NCBI GenBank assembly: GCA_037953625.1
Contig: CM075651.1
Span: 151,668,001-151,732,000 of the forward strand
Origin: Crotalaria pallida
Lineage: Eukaryota; Streptophyta; Magnoliopsida; Fabales; Fabaceae
Reading direction: 5' to 3'
Length of the DNA: 64,000 nucleotides
Shown one piece after another: positions 1 through 15,684 of this stretch (position 1 is its first letter; every line of letters begins with the position of its first letter). The translations under genes and the position numbers were made by a program. The notes under the pieces are model-generated. The model did not search any database. It was not told the origin of the DNA and saw only the letters and a program-made list of their open reading frames with translations.

Positions 1-27
1 TTCTTATAATTAAGACTGGAGGGAGTA
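1..27. mobile_element. Right end of a truncated Stowaway-like MITE
   Basis: The window opens inside the terminal repeat of a small inverted-repeat element: CTTATAATTAAGACTGGAGG followed by GAGTA. It is the mirror image of the left ends of the neighbouring elements (TACTCCCTCC...ATTATAAG). The rest lies outside the window. Confidence 0.5.
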
Positions 28-308
28 CTCCCTCCGGCTCGAATTATAAGCAATTCTAACCACTTTTACGCTTATTAAGGAGGTTAGTTGATTGTATTTA
101 ATTTTCTCAAATTTATAAAAAAATAGAGGTATTTTTGGAAAGTAGTATTGGGAATGAAACAAAAATTAATTAAGATTACAATTTTCTAGAGATGTTTTAG
201 GAAAGTGGTATTGGGAATGAAACAAAATTTAATAAAGTTAGTTAGTTTTGCTTATATTTTAAACCAAGAGTAGTATGTTTTTTGTTGCTTATAATTCGAG
301 CCGGAGGG
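28..308. mobile_element. Stowaway-like MITE
   Basis: The left end CTCCCTCCGGCTCGAATTAT is matched by its exact reverse complement at 283-308. The interior is AT-rich and non-coding. CTCCCTCC termini next to TA are typical of Stowaway/Tc1-mariner MITEs. A related copy lies at about 10946-11230. Confidence 0.75.
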
Positions 309-551
309 TCTCAATTATAAGCAAAAAATGAATATAAGCAAAATTAACTAACTTTCTATTCTCGGTACAATCATTCCTTAAATATATCTATAAAGTGGTT
401 GAATCATTTAATTTTTGTTTCATTCCCAATGTAAGTTTATTAAAGTAGTATATTTTTTTTAATAAATTTAAAAAAATTAAATGTACTCAACTAACTTTTC
501 TTAATACCTGTGAAGTTAGTTATTTTTACTTATAAATGAGACCGGAGGGAG
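309..551. mobile_element. Stowaway-like MITE, left end shortened
   Basis: The right end CTTATAAATGAGACCGGAGG and GAGTA mirrors TCTCAATTATAAGC at 309, but the outer CTCCCTCC of the left end is missing where it abuts the preceding element. The interior phrase AATTTTTGTTTCATTC is shared with the element at 12003-12730. Confidence 0.6.
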
Positions 552-553
552 TA

Positions 554-798
554 GAAGTTAGCCCAGGTGATAATTGGGGCTATTGCTACATAAGTAAATG
601 GTGAGAGTTTGATCTCTGATTCCTACAAAGTAAGAGGTTTTGTTGAGAGGATCGTTTTACAAGGCCAACAAGAACTCAAAAGGATTAGTTATCTTCTCGC
701 GTGGTGGATACATTGAAAAACCAAAAAGAGTTTGCTAACCTCAATTTTGAGATGAGTATGGTATAAGAAATCATAAATGGTAAAAAGTGAAGTTTAAA
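554..798. other. No gene seen; possible degraded SINE
   Basis: This stretch between MITEs has no convincing reading frame. It starts with a weak tRNA-like pattern (TTAGCCCAGGTGATAAT, then GAGTTTGATCTC) that could be the A and B boxes of an old SINE, but no target duplication is visible. Confidence 0.2.
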
Positions 799-800
799 TA

Positions 801-1203
801 CTCCCTTCGTCCCTAATTATAAGGTCCTCTCGGGTAAAAAAATTTGGTCCTAAATATAAGACTCTCTTGTAATTTTTTTCAAAATTACCCTTACATCTAA
901 TCATTGTGATATAAGTTTTTGTGAAAAGAAGTAAATAAAATTGTATTTGAATATGACATGAAGCTTGTTTAATGGAGTTTGTTTAATGTTATAAATGAAT
1001 TCGAAATTGATTCACTGCATTAAATATATATGATGAAGTATCTAGAAATTAAATTAATTATTGAAAAATGAAAAAATTTATTATGTTCTAATAATTGGTA
1101 GAAGGGTATTTTTGGAAGAACATATCAATTTTAATATAGAATTCAACAACATTTGTGGACGTAAAAATGCCCAAAAGGGCCTTATAATTAGAGACGAGAG
1201 GAG
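801..1203. mobile_element. Stowaway-like MITE
   Basis: The left end CTCCCTTCGTCCCTAATTAT pairs with ATAATTAGAGACGAGAGGAG at the right, both beside TA. The closest relative in the window is at 47188-47588, which has the same order of internal blocks (GGTCCTAAATATAAGACTCT at the left, ATGCCCAAAAGG at the right). Confidence 0.75.
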
Positions 1204-1212
1204 TATATAATA

Positions 1213-1490
1213 CTCCCTCCATTCCTAAATATAAGACCCCTTTGGGTGATTTCACGTCCATTAAGAAAGTGAAATAATTTACTGTAGTTAATTGTACTGG
1301 AAATGTGAACTTTTAATATGTAATTTCAAAATTACCCCTATTAATATTATTGGGAATCTCAAAAGTGTTAAATAAATATGGATATTCGTGGAAAAAAGTA
1401 ATTAATGATCGTTGAAAATTGACAAAGGGTCTTATAAATAAGGACAAAATAAAAGTGTCAAAAATATCTTATATTTAGGGATGGAGTGAG
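1213..1490. mobile_element. Stowaway-like MITE
   Basis: The ends are CTCCCTCCATTCCTAAATAT at the left and ATATTTAGGGATGGAGTGAG at the right, each next to TA. The interior is non-coding and AT-rich. It sits 10 bp from the preceding MITE. Confidence 0.7.
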
Positions 1491-3031
1491 TATTTAGTTT
1501 TTTAATGCAACTATAATTTTTAATCTTTTATTCTCAATTTTAATGATAAAGATTAAGAAAATCATTCTCTCAAATGGAACTTTGGAAATTTTGTTGTACC
1601 CGGATGAGTCAAATTTAAATTGCGAATATTACTTCCTCGAGGTTGTGTTGTTTCCATGAAATTATGAAAAACAAACAACTATGAAAGCATACTATTCTTG
1701 AAAAGGCCAAATTGGACAACGGTTGTCTGCGTTTGTGAAATAAGCAGTAAATTGCTTAAAAAATATTTAGCATTTACTGTGTCCGTAAGTTATGTTTATT
1801 TTACATTTTATTTTGTTTCCTAAGTTCTTTTTTTAAGAATTCCAATATTTATTTATATTTTTTTAAAGTAAATTCTTATTTATTACATTCTCTTTTTCAC
1901 CACCCGTTTTTTCATCTCTGTCCAACATAATATTCGTATATTTATTATTATTCTTTCTCCTGCTACTAATTGAGGGTAATTTAGTTAAAATATGTCAAAT
2001 TCCTACATCATTTACTCATTTCTTAATCGATGTACAATAGCTTAAAACAACATAATTTATGAGATAGAGGGAGTATATGATTATTATTATCAGGGTTTGC
2101 TTAACCTCGGTCTAATAGATTAAAAAAAAGAGTAAATACATATTGAAAAACTAAGTTTATTCTATTTAAAGTATTAAATTTTTATTTTTTCAATCCAAAA
2201 TTACTTTATTAAGCCTCTTATCCTCAACTTTAAGGACCAAGGTTAAAAAATCCTTATTATTAAGGGTTTTGTTATTAATTATCTTAAGAATAATGTTTGA
2301 AAAATTTAAGTCTGTAATTTTTTTTTTGAACTTAACATTGTAAAATTAATCTTAGAAAATTAAGTATATTAATTCTTAAATATTGAATACATCATTTTCT
2401 AAGTTAACATTCTTTTTTACATTTTCTATTATTTATATTTTGCCTAACAAAACTATATTATTAAATATGAAAGGAGGTACTATATGCCTCGATAAAAAGT
2501 ACTCCATATCTATCCCAGTATACAGGATTCTTTTCATAGTTTTTATGTTTATTAAGGAAAATAGATTTTGCATTAGAATTGGAAAGTTTTAGTATATTGT
2601 TTCAAAAATACTCTTTATGCTAATTATGCATTGAAATAAATTTTGCATTAAAATTAGTAGCTTCAATTTATGTATTTCCACTAAAAACTAGAAAACTACA
2701 ATTAAATGCTAAGAGTAATTTTGGAAAAAAATTACTAGTATAAAATAATCTTTTATTTAAAAACAAAACTTTTTATAAAAAAGATCTTATATATAGGAAC
2801 AAAGGGATCGGAGTATCATACAAGTATATCTTGGAATTTTATTTTATTATTTATAAGTTATTTTTAATGATATTAATTATCTTTTTACAAATACCTTTAT
2901 TATTTAATAATTTTTAGAATCTCAATAATAATTATATGGATATTTTGAAAAGTGTATATCCAACATTAACATTATTTATAATACTACTAATAATAGTATT
3001 AATTAACTTCTTTAGTTAAATTTCTTCGTTA

Positions 3032-3036
<5 letters not shown>
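1491..3036. other. Gene-free AT-rich stretch
   Basis: Strongly AT-rich sequence with only short chance reading frames. Fragments that look like diverged MITE ends occur (for example near 2060 and 2790-2815), but none forms a clear pair. I see no coding or RNA gene here. Confidence 0.4.

Positions 3037-3079
<43 letters not shown>
3037..3079. repeat. (TA)n microsatellite
   Basis: Uninterrupted TA dinucleotide run of about 20 units. Confidence 0.95.
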
Positions 3080-3083
<4 letters not shown>

Positions 3084-3123
3084 ATACTATTAAGGAGCTG
3101 AGAGAGTAAACGTTAACATGGTA

Positions 3124-3413
3124 CTCCGGTCGTTATTATAAGGCATACTTAACCGAATTACACATACCAAGGAAAATGGTTTGTTTTATGAATTCTATGA
3201 GAATATATTGTAACATTACAATTTTACCCCCTTAACTTTTCTTAGAAAATTCACACTCATTAATGAACAACAAAAAACACATAGATAGTCAAAACATTTA
3301 ATAAGGGCAAAAAAGGGAAAAATCAATAAATGGTGCATAAAAAATATAAAGTGACTTATAATTAGGACAAAAAAAACTTTCTAAAATATGACCTATATAT
3401 AGGACCGAGAGAG
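3124..3413. mobile_element. Stowaway-like MITE
   Basis: The left end CTCCGGTCGTTATTATAAGG and the right end CTATATATAGGACCGAGAGAG are imperfect inverted repeats beside TA. The interior phrase TACTTAACCGAATTACAC recurs in the element at 11248-11535, so the two are copies of one family. Confidence 0.65.
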
Positions 3414-3890
3414 TATGAAGCACCCAAATATTGCTGGGAATTGGGAAATTGCTTTAAAGTTTAGTTAGGTTTTGTCTTGAGGAACAAGCAAAGGCAAAAT
3501 AGGCATGCTTGCCAGTCAAACACGTGTGCTGTTATCTGTTCTCGGAGAGGCAAAGACGTTGGGAGAGAGTGACCCCGCTCTTTGATTATTTTTGCTTGTA
3601 TACCAAGTCACGACTCTTTTTTCTAACTTTTCCTCTGACCCTTCTTCTTTTTTTTTTTTTTCTTTTTTTTTCTTTTTCTTTTTTTTTTACTCGTATAAAC
3701 CAAGGACTTCAATTCTTGCTACTTGTTATGGCCTCATAGCAAACGTGTCTCTCTGTCTCTTACTACAAAGTTACTAGTGCTTGCCAGCATGCAATTATAT
3801 TAAATTCCAAAGTCAACCCAACCTTTCAGCCATGTTTAGGAATTAGGTGTGCAAAATTAATTTATAAATTAATCGAATTTATATTAGAGA
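3414..3890. other. No gene seen
   Basis: This stretch has a C/T-rich patch (about 3610-3690) and short overlapping reading frames that are low-complexity Phe/Ser runs. No domain, splice pattern or RNA gene is visible. Confidence 0.4.
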
Positions 3891-3892
3891 AA

Positions 3893-4035
3893 ATAGATAA
3901 TACATTGATAGTATAAATTATTTATACATCATTTATCATTCATTTGTTCATGATTATTGATTTTTAAATAAAAATAAATAATGATGATGAACTGATAGTA
4001 TAAAAACTATACATCGTAAGTATATAACCATTAAT
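3893..4035. mobile_element. Small inverted-repeat element, ACATTGATAGTATAAA family
   Basis: Left ACATTGATAGTATAAATTAT and right GTATAAAAACTATACATCG form an imperfect inverted repeat around an AT-rich centre containing a CATTTATTTG-like phrase. Related copies lie at about 45268-45425 and 54343-54492, which supports a short MITE family. Confidence 0.45.
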
Positions 4036-4614
4036 CTCCCTGTGTTAAAGTGATAGGCGTCACTTATTTGTTAATAATTAGCAATCAAAGTATCATTTAA
4101 TAAAATATTTTTTTTTAAAATATAAAAAAAAATAATAGGTTGATTTTGTAAGAAAATATACCAATACTTTTTATAAAAAAATTTGTTCAATTTTACTTAT
4201 AAAAGGAAAGCCTAAGTTATGGTTTGTGGCAAAAGTGAATCATGTCATAGACATATCATATCTTATTCCAGAGTTTATATGTTCAAATTTTTAAATCATA
4301 AAAAATATCATTATAAAGAAATTTTAAAGTCATATATTTGGATAGAAATTATGTTATTTGTACTTTTATCTTCAACATCCAACTTTTATAATTACTATCT
4401 TGGATAAAGAATATGCAAGATAATAAAAAAGAAAAATTGTGAAACATTTCGTTTTTCATCCAAAATTAAAATCGTAGAAGTTAATTGTTAGAAACAGAAG
4501 TGCAAATAACATCATTGTTTAAAAAGAGCTTTATTTGAACCAACATTGCAGTTCAAGATTTAGTTTTATAATTACACCATGGAATCCTAGATATAAGAAA
4601 AAAAAAAAGAAATG

Positions 4615-4931
4615 CTCCCTCCAATTCTCTGACCTATTTATATATATTTTTTTTAATTTTCATAAATATTTGTCTACTTAATACTTCTTTTTAGCATTTG
4701 TACTATGTTTCATAAGTCCTATTCTTTTATAAACTCAATACATAATCAATGCTATTTTTCCAAACACCCCCCTATTTATTACACTCTCTTTTTCACTTCT
4801 AATACATTTCTCTCTCTTCGATAATGATTATATAGGGATATTATAGTCAAAATACAATAAATTCTCATATCATTTAATCATTTCTTAAAACTTGTACATA
4901 ACCTTAAAACACACAAATGACACGGAATGAG
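4615..4931. mobile_element. Stowaway-like MITE, diverged
   Basis: The left end CTCCCTCCAATTCTCTGACC and the right end CACAAATGACACGGAATGAG are weak inverted repeats, with TA after the right copy. The terminal phrase fits the family, but the pair has drifted. Confidence 0.5.
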
Positions 4932-4934
4932 TAC

Positions 4935-6340
4935 TTAAGAACTAGTGAGAGTAATGGAGAAAGTTAAAAAAGATCAAATCTTCAAACCATGTAAACATGA
5001 TGTCAAAGTGTTGGTCAAATCTTACCGCGGGCAATCAAGTACTACACTTTCTGTGATCAGTACAGTAATTTTTTTTACCAGTGTCTGATTCCTGGAGGGG
5101 GAAAAACTAAAAAAGTGAAAACCCTATGATTATGACTGAACGTGGCATGCCTATAAACATGAGGTTATCAAAGAGGAAACTGAAGATAGTAACATGGCTT
5201 TCATTTTCCCGTTTGAAGCACAAAACAAACATGTTCAGCGTTTCAGCTTTCAACTTCCCATTGGACAATATCATTCCTCGCTATCATGATGAGCTTGTAG
5301 TTGGGCTGTCTCCTTCATAATTATGTTGAAAGGGGGACTCACAATGGATGCTGTCAATATCACCGTACTTCGAAAAGATGCATTTGCAAACATATTATAA
5401 ACGCCAGTGCAAGTATGTAGTAACTACGAGTTCAGTGATCATCCAGGGGAAAAAAAATACCATACAGAAAATTGGTTATTATGGGTTGCCCCATCAATAT
5501 GCTGGGTAGAGATTTCGTACTCTGTTGCCAGACTCCATCCTTTCATGAGTCAAGTCACATTGATTGCTAAACCAAGGACAAGGTTTCAACTTTCTACATT
5601 CTACCCACCCTAGTTTGACCAGAGGAAGAGTTAAACTAGTGAAGGGAAGTGAGTCATGATATATAACAACAAAGTTGAATACTAAAAACATCTCTATTTG
5701 CAAAGACTAGGATAATCTACTCGTCCCATACTCCCATACTCCCATACCTCACAAGGAAGAGACCTCATGTAATAGCCACCACACATTATATTTTGTTTAA
5801 GAAACGCTTTTTCATTAACACATACACTACGTGATAAACAAACTTGAAAATATAATTTTTCAGGAGAAAATGATTTACTTGATTAATAAAAACAAAATGT
5901 TGAAGCTTTCCAATCTAAGTTTGCCTTGTATAGTTGTTTATGTTTAAATGCATATATCAGAAAAACCCTTAACTTAGTATTAATTTTTACAAGATATGCA
6001 ATGGCGTCATTTAATTTATGCAACCAATTCTACCTTTAACTGCTGTTATCAAATAGTTTTCCTATTATCGGAAAATAAATATTTTATAATTTTGGTCCCC
6101 TCCCAACCAAAAGGAAAAAAAAATCCAGTTTATATAAAAGCAGCAAGTACTGCCTAATTTGCATCCAACATCTCTGCCACTCTTGAAATCAGGTCACGAT
6201 GCAGAAAGTTTACATACCATTACAATTTCTTCCAACGACATTGTCTTGCAAAGAAATATTCACAAATGATAACCAGGATTCCTTACCATTGTTGAGTTTT
6301 CCACTGACTAGAAAAGACAAAGCATCCGCATTCATTCAAA
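4935..6340. other. Intergenic stretch, nothing recognised
   Basis: Around 5000-5700 the sequence is less AT-rich and has 60-70 codon open frames on both strands, but none resembles a known protein and no consistent exon structure emerges. It may be a decayed gene or transposon fragment. The last part (about 6180-6411) probably contains the 3' untranslated region of the ubiquitin-conjugating enzyme gene on the minus strand. Confidence 0.3.
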
Positions 6341-6411
6341 ATATGTTATGTTCTTTTACATAAATTATGATTTGGCTGTTTCATTTAACAGCTCATAAGA
6401 CAGACATGATA

Positions 6412-10542
<4,131 letters not shown>

Positions 10543-10544
10543 AC

Positions 10545-10667
10545 CTAAAATTTAAGAAAAAACAAAAAATAAAGGAAATTAATTAGAGATAGATCAATGG
10601 AATTGAACAACAAAATAAGATGAAATCCAAATTGAAATTTAGAGAAAGAGAAAGAGAGAGAATCGAC
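10545..10667 (-). other. Likely 5'-UTR intron of the E2 gene
   Basis: Immediately upstream of the start codon the minus strand reads TTTTAG|GTATG, a good acceptor two bases before ATG. A matching donor CCAG|GTCGATTC lies 123 bp upstream, after a GA-rich leader. 5'-UTR introns are usual for this E2 class. Inferred from splice consensus only. Confidence 0.6.
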
Positions 10668-10945
10668 CTGGGGTCAGAACGGTAGAAGAAGAAGAACGAA
10701 GGATTCAAAGTCTAACAGAAACGGAGCGAGAAAGAGAGAGAGATTGGAGAATATGAAAGAATCAGAGAAAAGAGAGATTCTAGAAATTTCAGAATAATAA
10801 TAAACTTTTTATTTTTATTATCATTATTGGAATTGGGATTGGAAGGTCGCGTGAGATCAACGTCGCTGTTATTTTCCTTAATTTTTTTTTTAACAAGTTA
10901 CAGATACAGATGTCGTCATAATGATGATGATGATGGTAAGAATAC

Positions 10946-11230
10946 ACACATCCGACTCGAATTATAAACAAATCAAACAACTTTTACACTTATTAAAAAA
11001 ATTAATTGATTATATTTAATTTTCTCAAATTTATAAAAAAATAGAGATATTCTAGGAAAATAGTATTAGGAATGAAACAAAATTAATTAAGATTACAATT
11101 TTCTATAGATGTTTTAGGAAATCAAAATTGGGAATGAAACAAATTTAATGAAGTTATTTAATTCTGGTTATATTTTAAACCAAGCGAAGTAGTATGTTTT
11201 TTTCTTACTTATAATTCGAGCTGGAAGGAG
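10946..11230. mobile_element. Stowaway-like MITE
   Basis: Left ATCCGACTCGAATTATAAAC and right CTTATAATTCGAGCTGGAAGG form the terminal inverted repeat. The interior is closely similar to the element at 28-308. It lies just upstream of the E2 gene. Confidence 0.65.
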
Positions 11231-11247
11231 CATAGTATTAAAATATA

Positions 11248-11535
11248 CTCTTTCCTATCCTTATTATAGGACATACTTAACCGAGTTACACACATACCAA
11301 GGAAAAATAGTTAGTTTTATGAATTCTACGAGAATATTTTATAACATTATAATTTTGTCCTCTTAACGTTTCTTGAAAAGTTCATATTCATTAATAAAAA
11401 ATAAAAAAACATAAATAGTCAAAACATTTAATAAAAATAAAAATCAATAAATGATGCAAATGAAATATAAAATAATTTATAATTAGGACCAATAAAATCA
11501 TATGGAAAGTGACCTATAATGAAGACCGGATGCAG
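11248..11535. mobile_element. Stowaway-like MITE
   Basis: The ends are CTCTTTCCTATCCTTATTAT and CTATAATGAAGACCGGATGC, with TA on both sides. The interior shares the TACTTAACCGAGTTACAC block with the element at 3124-3413. Confidence 0.6.
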
Positions 11536-12002
11536 TATTAACTTTATTACAAAAATTTCCTCACATTATATTAATTATCGCTCATTTCACATGTTTCAAT
11601 TTTTGAAAGAGGTAATAAATAATTTTATTATAATATTCTCACACTATGTTAATTATCACTCATTTCACATGTTATATCTCAACATATTAAATGCAAAGCT
11701 TAAAGTGAAAAAAATTAACTAAAACATCTTCGAATTCTTAAAAAGATAAATAATTTAAAATAAGTTAAAAACTCTAAAATGATAGAGTAGTAGATGAAAT
11801 GGAACGGAACGAGTAATTTTCTAAATGATTTTTCTCTTTGTCTCCAAAAATATAAGTATTTAAATTATTTTTTAAAGGATTAATGAAGTTAACTAATATT
11901 ATAATTAATAATATTAGGTATATTTTTTCAAAGTTACATTATTATTGAGATGGTAAAAAATATTGAATAAATAAAAATAAATACTTATAAAAAATAAGTA
12001 TT
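11536..12002. other. AT-rich gap, old MITE remnants
   Basis: Contains a local duplication of a TATTAATTATCRCTCATTTCACATG-like phrase (about 11568 and 11647) and diverged MITE-like ends near 11810 and 12000. No gene is seen. Confidence 0.35.
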
Positions 12003-12730
12003 ATTCTCATCGGTCTCAAATATAAGTAAATAAAAACACTTTATTGGTGATTTCAATAAAGTGGTTGTATGATTCAATTTTTGTTTCATTCTTTTTTTGA
12101 AAGGAAAATATGTAATTCATTCCATAACAGAAAATAGTACAAGTAGATCCAATAGTACAATAACAAAGCACATATTTTCCATACAATAAAAATTGCTAAA
12201 AAAGACTAGATACTCAGTCATAACAGCAAACTCTTTGTGGACCAGGATCATCATCAACATCCAGCTTCGAACTCTAACAAGAGATTCAACAGCCTTTGTT
12301 TTCAAGATAACTATCTCATCAATGCCGGAAGTAAGCATAGTTCGACGACAAAGAATCTCAGATCTGAGGAGGTAGAGCTACTGGATAGAGGAGAAGACAG
12401 AGATCTGGAAGGGAAAAGCTGTCTCGAATACCAGTCTTCTAGTTATTGGAGAAGATAGGAAGATCATCAGATCTTGACAAACAAAAAAAAAAAACCTTCC
12501 CACACTCAAACACACGAAAACAAAACCCAGATGAAACTGGGACAAGAAAAACCACACCACTTGCACAAAGACAAGATTTATTTATTTAACTCAATTTTTG
12601 TTTCATTCTTAGTGCATGTTTCTTAGAGTATTTTTTTTATGAATTCGAGAAAATTAAATGTAATCAACTAACTTCCTTAGTGTATAAGTGAGAAGTTAGT
12701 TTTTTTTTTTATAATTGAGATCGGATCATG
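12003..12730. mobile_element. Stowaway-like MITE split by a retroposon
   Basis: The left part (ATTCTCATCGGTCTCAAATATAAG) and the right part (TTTATAATTGAGATCGGATCATG) are the two ends of one MITE related to 309-551. They are separated by a 0.5-kb insertion at 12094-12590. The internal phrase TCAATTTTTGTTTCATTCTT is duplicated at the insertion edges as the target site. Confidence 0.7.
12094..12590 (-). mobile_element. 5'-truncated LINE or other polyA retroposon
   Basis: About 497 bp flanked by a perfect 20-bp direct repeat (12074-12093 and 12591-12610). Read on the minus strand it ends ATGAATTACATATTTTCC, TTTC and then an A-run, like legume and other plant L1-type 3' ends. No reverse transcriptase part remains. 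A processed transcript of a host gene is an alternative. Open frames inside it are short and unrecognised. Confidence 0.7.
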
Positions 12731-13134
12731 TAATTAATATTATTAAAAATTAAAATAGAAACTTATAGAAAAAACAATATCATAACACTAATTAATGATC
12801 ATATCATAGATAAAAAGGAATAATTTGTGAGAAAAAGTAAATAAAAAAAATATGAAAATTTTGCATCATAAATGCACCATCTATATACTCTTATTTTCAA
12901 AGAGAATATATTCACTTTTGATTTTCTAAATTGGGCGTGACTAAGGGCGATTACAACATAGTTTTGAAAGAGTATGATGAAAAGTTTTAAAAAAAGATTT
13001 TCTATGAGACTTTTACTATTTTTCAAATTCTAATGAAAAGTTTTAAGTTAAGTTTATAAAATAAAAGAATCGATTTAAAATTTTGTAAGACAAATTTTTT
13101 ATTTATTTTTTCTCTTTTTACTCTACTGCACCTT
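12731..13134. other. AT-rich gap, no gene seen
   Basis: No reading frame with recognisable protein similarity and no paired terminal repeats. Confidence 0.35.
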
Positions 13135-14290
13135 AATCAACATATTATAAAATAGGAGAAGTTGAGGGCATTTTTGTTATTTTCATTTTCCCTCCTTCAT
13201 CCTTGCTTTTCCCTCCAAATTTGTTTGTCCGTGCATAGCACGAGAATAAATATTTATCTTAAGTTATTTTTAGTAAATTTTTATTAGTACAATTTGGATT
13301 ACACATAAATATAAAAATTGCCCGCAAACATACAATTTGCATTTTGATATTATTACAATTTGCACGGGTTATTAATGATCTTTTCAAAAGGAAATAATTT
13401 GAATCAAATATTGACATAAAAAATATATAATGCCTAAACGGCCCTTCATATGATAATTAAACAGCAAAAAAAACGAATATAATGTTGTAATTTCAGAAAT
13501 TCTAATACAAACAAGTCATAATATAGGCAAATTGGTATTAAACATTTAAACAGAACATCATTATGAATAATAAATTTTGGGTACAACAGAAAAAACGGAT
13601 ATATAAGTATTAAAGATGAGCTATAATTTGGTATAATGATTTAGCTTAATACAATCAAATATTTATTCAGTCATGAATTCAAATTTAAAAAAATCCAAAA
13701 ATTTATACAATATGTTGGAATTTAAATTGTGAAAAATAATGATGGTTATTTTATATTTTAGACAATATACTTATTTACAATTATGAAGTTATAACACAAG
13801 CAAGTAATTTGAAAGTTCGAATCTTATAAACACGAATTAATTAAAAGTGTGAAAACAAGTCTTATATTTTGGACAGATGTAATAATAATAATGATGATGA
13901 TGATATATATGGTAAAAAAAAATAGCTGCATTTGGACTTGCAAAACGAATTACTAACAAAATGCATTTGAAATGGTGGATTAAATAAAACAAAAATCAAA
14001 ATGAGTTGGATTTTTTTAATATAAGAAATTATGTTGTTAATTAAAATTAGAAATCGCATAGTTGATACATTATTAGTTAATTTTTATTAATGAAAAAATT
14101 GGTAGCTGAAACTAGATTCAAAGGTTAATGTTTATGACTATTCATTTCTAAATACACGTAAATAATTTTTATAAAAAATTCATATTAACTTATTATTTAA
14201 AAAGACATATTTCCAAAATCTATAATCAATTTTTTTAAAAAAAAAATTTAAACCCGTGCGATGCATGGGTAAAATCCTTAATAATAAATA
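13135..14290. mobile_element. Direct-repeat copy 1, hairpin-bounded element (Helitron-like?)
   Basis: About 1.15 kb that recurs in the same orientation at 16047-17372. Near its left end is CCGTGCATAGCACG (13229-13242), and near its right end the near-palindrome ACCCGTGCGATGCATGGGT (14252-14270). The hairpin near the 3' end and the lack of terminal inverted repeats resemble non-autonomous Helitrons, but a clean CTRR 3' terminus is not present. No coding sequence is seen. Confidence 0.5.
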
Positions 14291-14381
14291 AATAATAATA
14301 ACTATAACTAAATTAATAATAATATTTTTCAATATATAGTTTTCATACTTTATTCTTAAATATATGGTATTATTATGATAC

Positions 14382-14776
14382 ATGAAGAGGGATCGGTTTA
14401 CACCATGTTGAATTACACCAACTCTTACACCGCTCATAACTTTTTATACAATATGAATTTAATTAATTCATCCGTTGATTAATAACTATACATCAACAAG
14501 ATCATTTGTGTCAAATTTGAGAAAATTTTAACACCATTAAGTATAAATTAAAATAGCTTCATTTTCATATACTTTTAAGATATATATTTCGTTAATTTTG
14601 GCGTATGTAAATAAAGTACTAAATGATTTTGGATTTTTGTGAAATTTGATATAGATGATCTACATGATAGAAACTTTCAATCCAACGGTTGATTGAATTA
14701 AATTTGATTTGGTGTAAGAGTTATGTGCGGTGTAAGATTTGGTGTAATTCAACATGGTTTAAACGGATCCCTCCTC

Positions 14777-14778
<2 letters not shown>
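14382..14778. mobile_element. MITE with GA(A/G)GAGGGATCGGTTT ends
   Basis: Left ATGAAGAGGGATCGGTTTAC and right AAACGGATCCCTCCTCAT are inverted repeats that extend inward through CACCATGTTGAATTACACC and GGTGTAATTCAACATGG. It is flanked by AT-rich sequence and a TA microsatellite. The second family member is at 18133-19077. Confidence 0.7.

Positions 14779-14828
<50 letters not shown>
14779..14828. repeat. (TA)n microsatellite
   Basis: TA run of about 24 units directly at the right edge of the neighbouring MITE. Confidence 0.95.
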
Positions 14829-14829
<1 letters not shown>

Positions 14830-15553
14830 CAAATATGAATGTATAAAAAAAAAATTAAACATGGATATATAAAAAAGTTAAGAGCAACTGAAAGTATCGT
14901 TGTAATCCATTTCTTTCTTATAAAATGGCCATGGCACATTTTTGAAAGGAAATTTGAATACTTTAATTTTTAAATATTGTTTTAATACAAACATAGTTTT
15001 TGAAAATTTATAAATATTGATGTGATAAAAAAATATTTGGGATTTTTTTCTTAAAAAAGTAGATAATCAGCATTATTGAAATGAAATTGAGTATAAAAAT
15101 ATATATGACGATGTAATGCTGATGCATGAGTCTCGTGAGTCTTAACTGCCATGGTAGAAAATATGAAAGGGATATGTTATTAACATCCGTTTAATTACTA
15201 TTGCACCCGGTTTTTATAATCTTTTGTATTTACTTACCAATATTATGCTTATATTACTACTTACACTTATATATCTAATATTCACACCTCATCCCATTAT
15301 TTACACACATAATCTTAAAACCTAATACTTAGTCAATCATCATTATTCACACCCATCATATTCTTCCTCTCATCCGCAACCCGTGCAATCTATCTTCAAC
15401 CTCTCAACTTTCTCATCAAACACCATGAAAATTAATTAGTAGAGTCCCAAAAAAGTCATAAATCCAGAGAATTAATTATTAGTTTATCATCAATTTGAAG
15501 AAAAAAAACACAAAATCCTCTTTCCATTAAAAAAAACGTTGGATTTTCTCTAG
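14829..15553. other. No gene seen between MITE and IDH relic
   Basis: AT-rich sequence plus a CT-rich patch (about 15290-15420). Captured flanking sequence of the isocitrate dehydrogenase gene may be included, but I cannot recognise it. Confidence 0.3.
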
Positions 15554-15684
15554 TTCCTGCATTTGTTGACCGATTGAAAATTGCTGTGAAAGGAGTAATT
15601 CTAGAGGGCAAACACCAGACAAGGGACCCTGGAGGAACAAGCACCACGGTTACTGATGATGCAGTGAAAGCTGCTTTAATTTAG
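15554..15684 (+). pseudogene. NAD-isocitrate dehydrogenase last-exon relic
   Basis: Reading from just after the acceptor-like TTTTCTCTAG gives PAFVDRLKIAVKGVILEG and then KHQTRDPGGTSTT..DDAVKAALI and a stop. This matches the C-terminus of plant mitochondrial NAD-dependent isocitrate dehydrogenase subunits (family pattern FADRLE.A...VI.EGKYRTKDLGG.STTQEVVDAVI.L). Only this exon is present, with drifted positions, and no further exon was found upstream. It lies between the two direct-repeat copies, so it was probably carried there by a mobile element. It cannot encode an enzyme. Confidence 0.75.

Noticed and set aside
3509..3777. Overlapping 76- and 61-codon frames
   Set aside because: Poly-Phe/Ser translations of a C/T-rich tract.
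5126..5613. Two open frames of 64 and 68 codons on the plus strand
   Set aside because: No recognised family, no linking splice sites and competing frames on the other strand.
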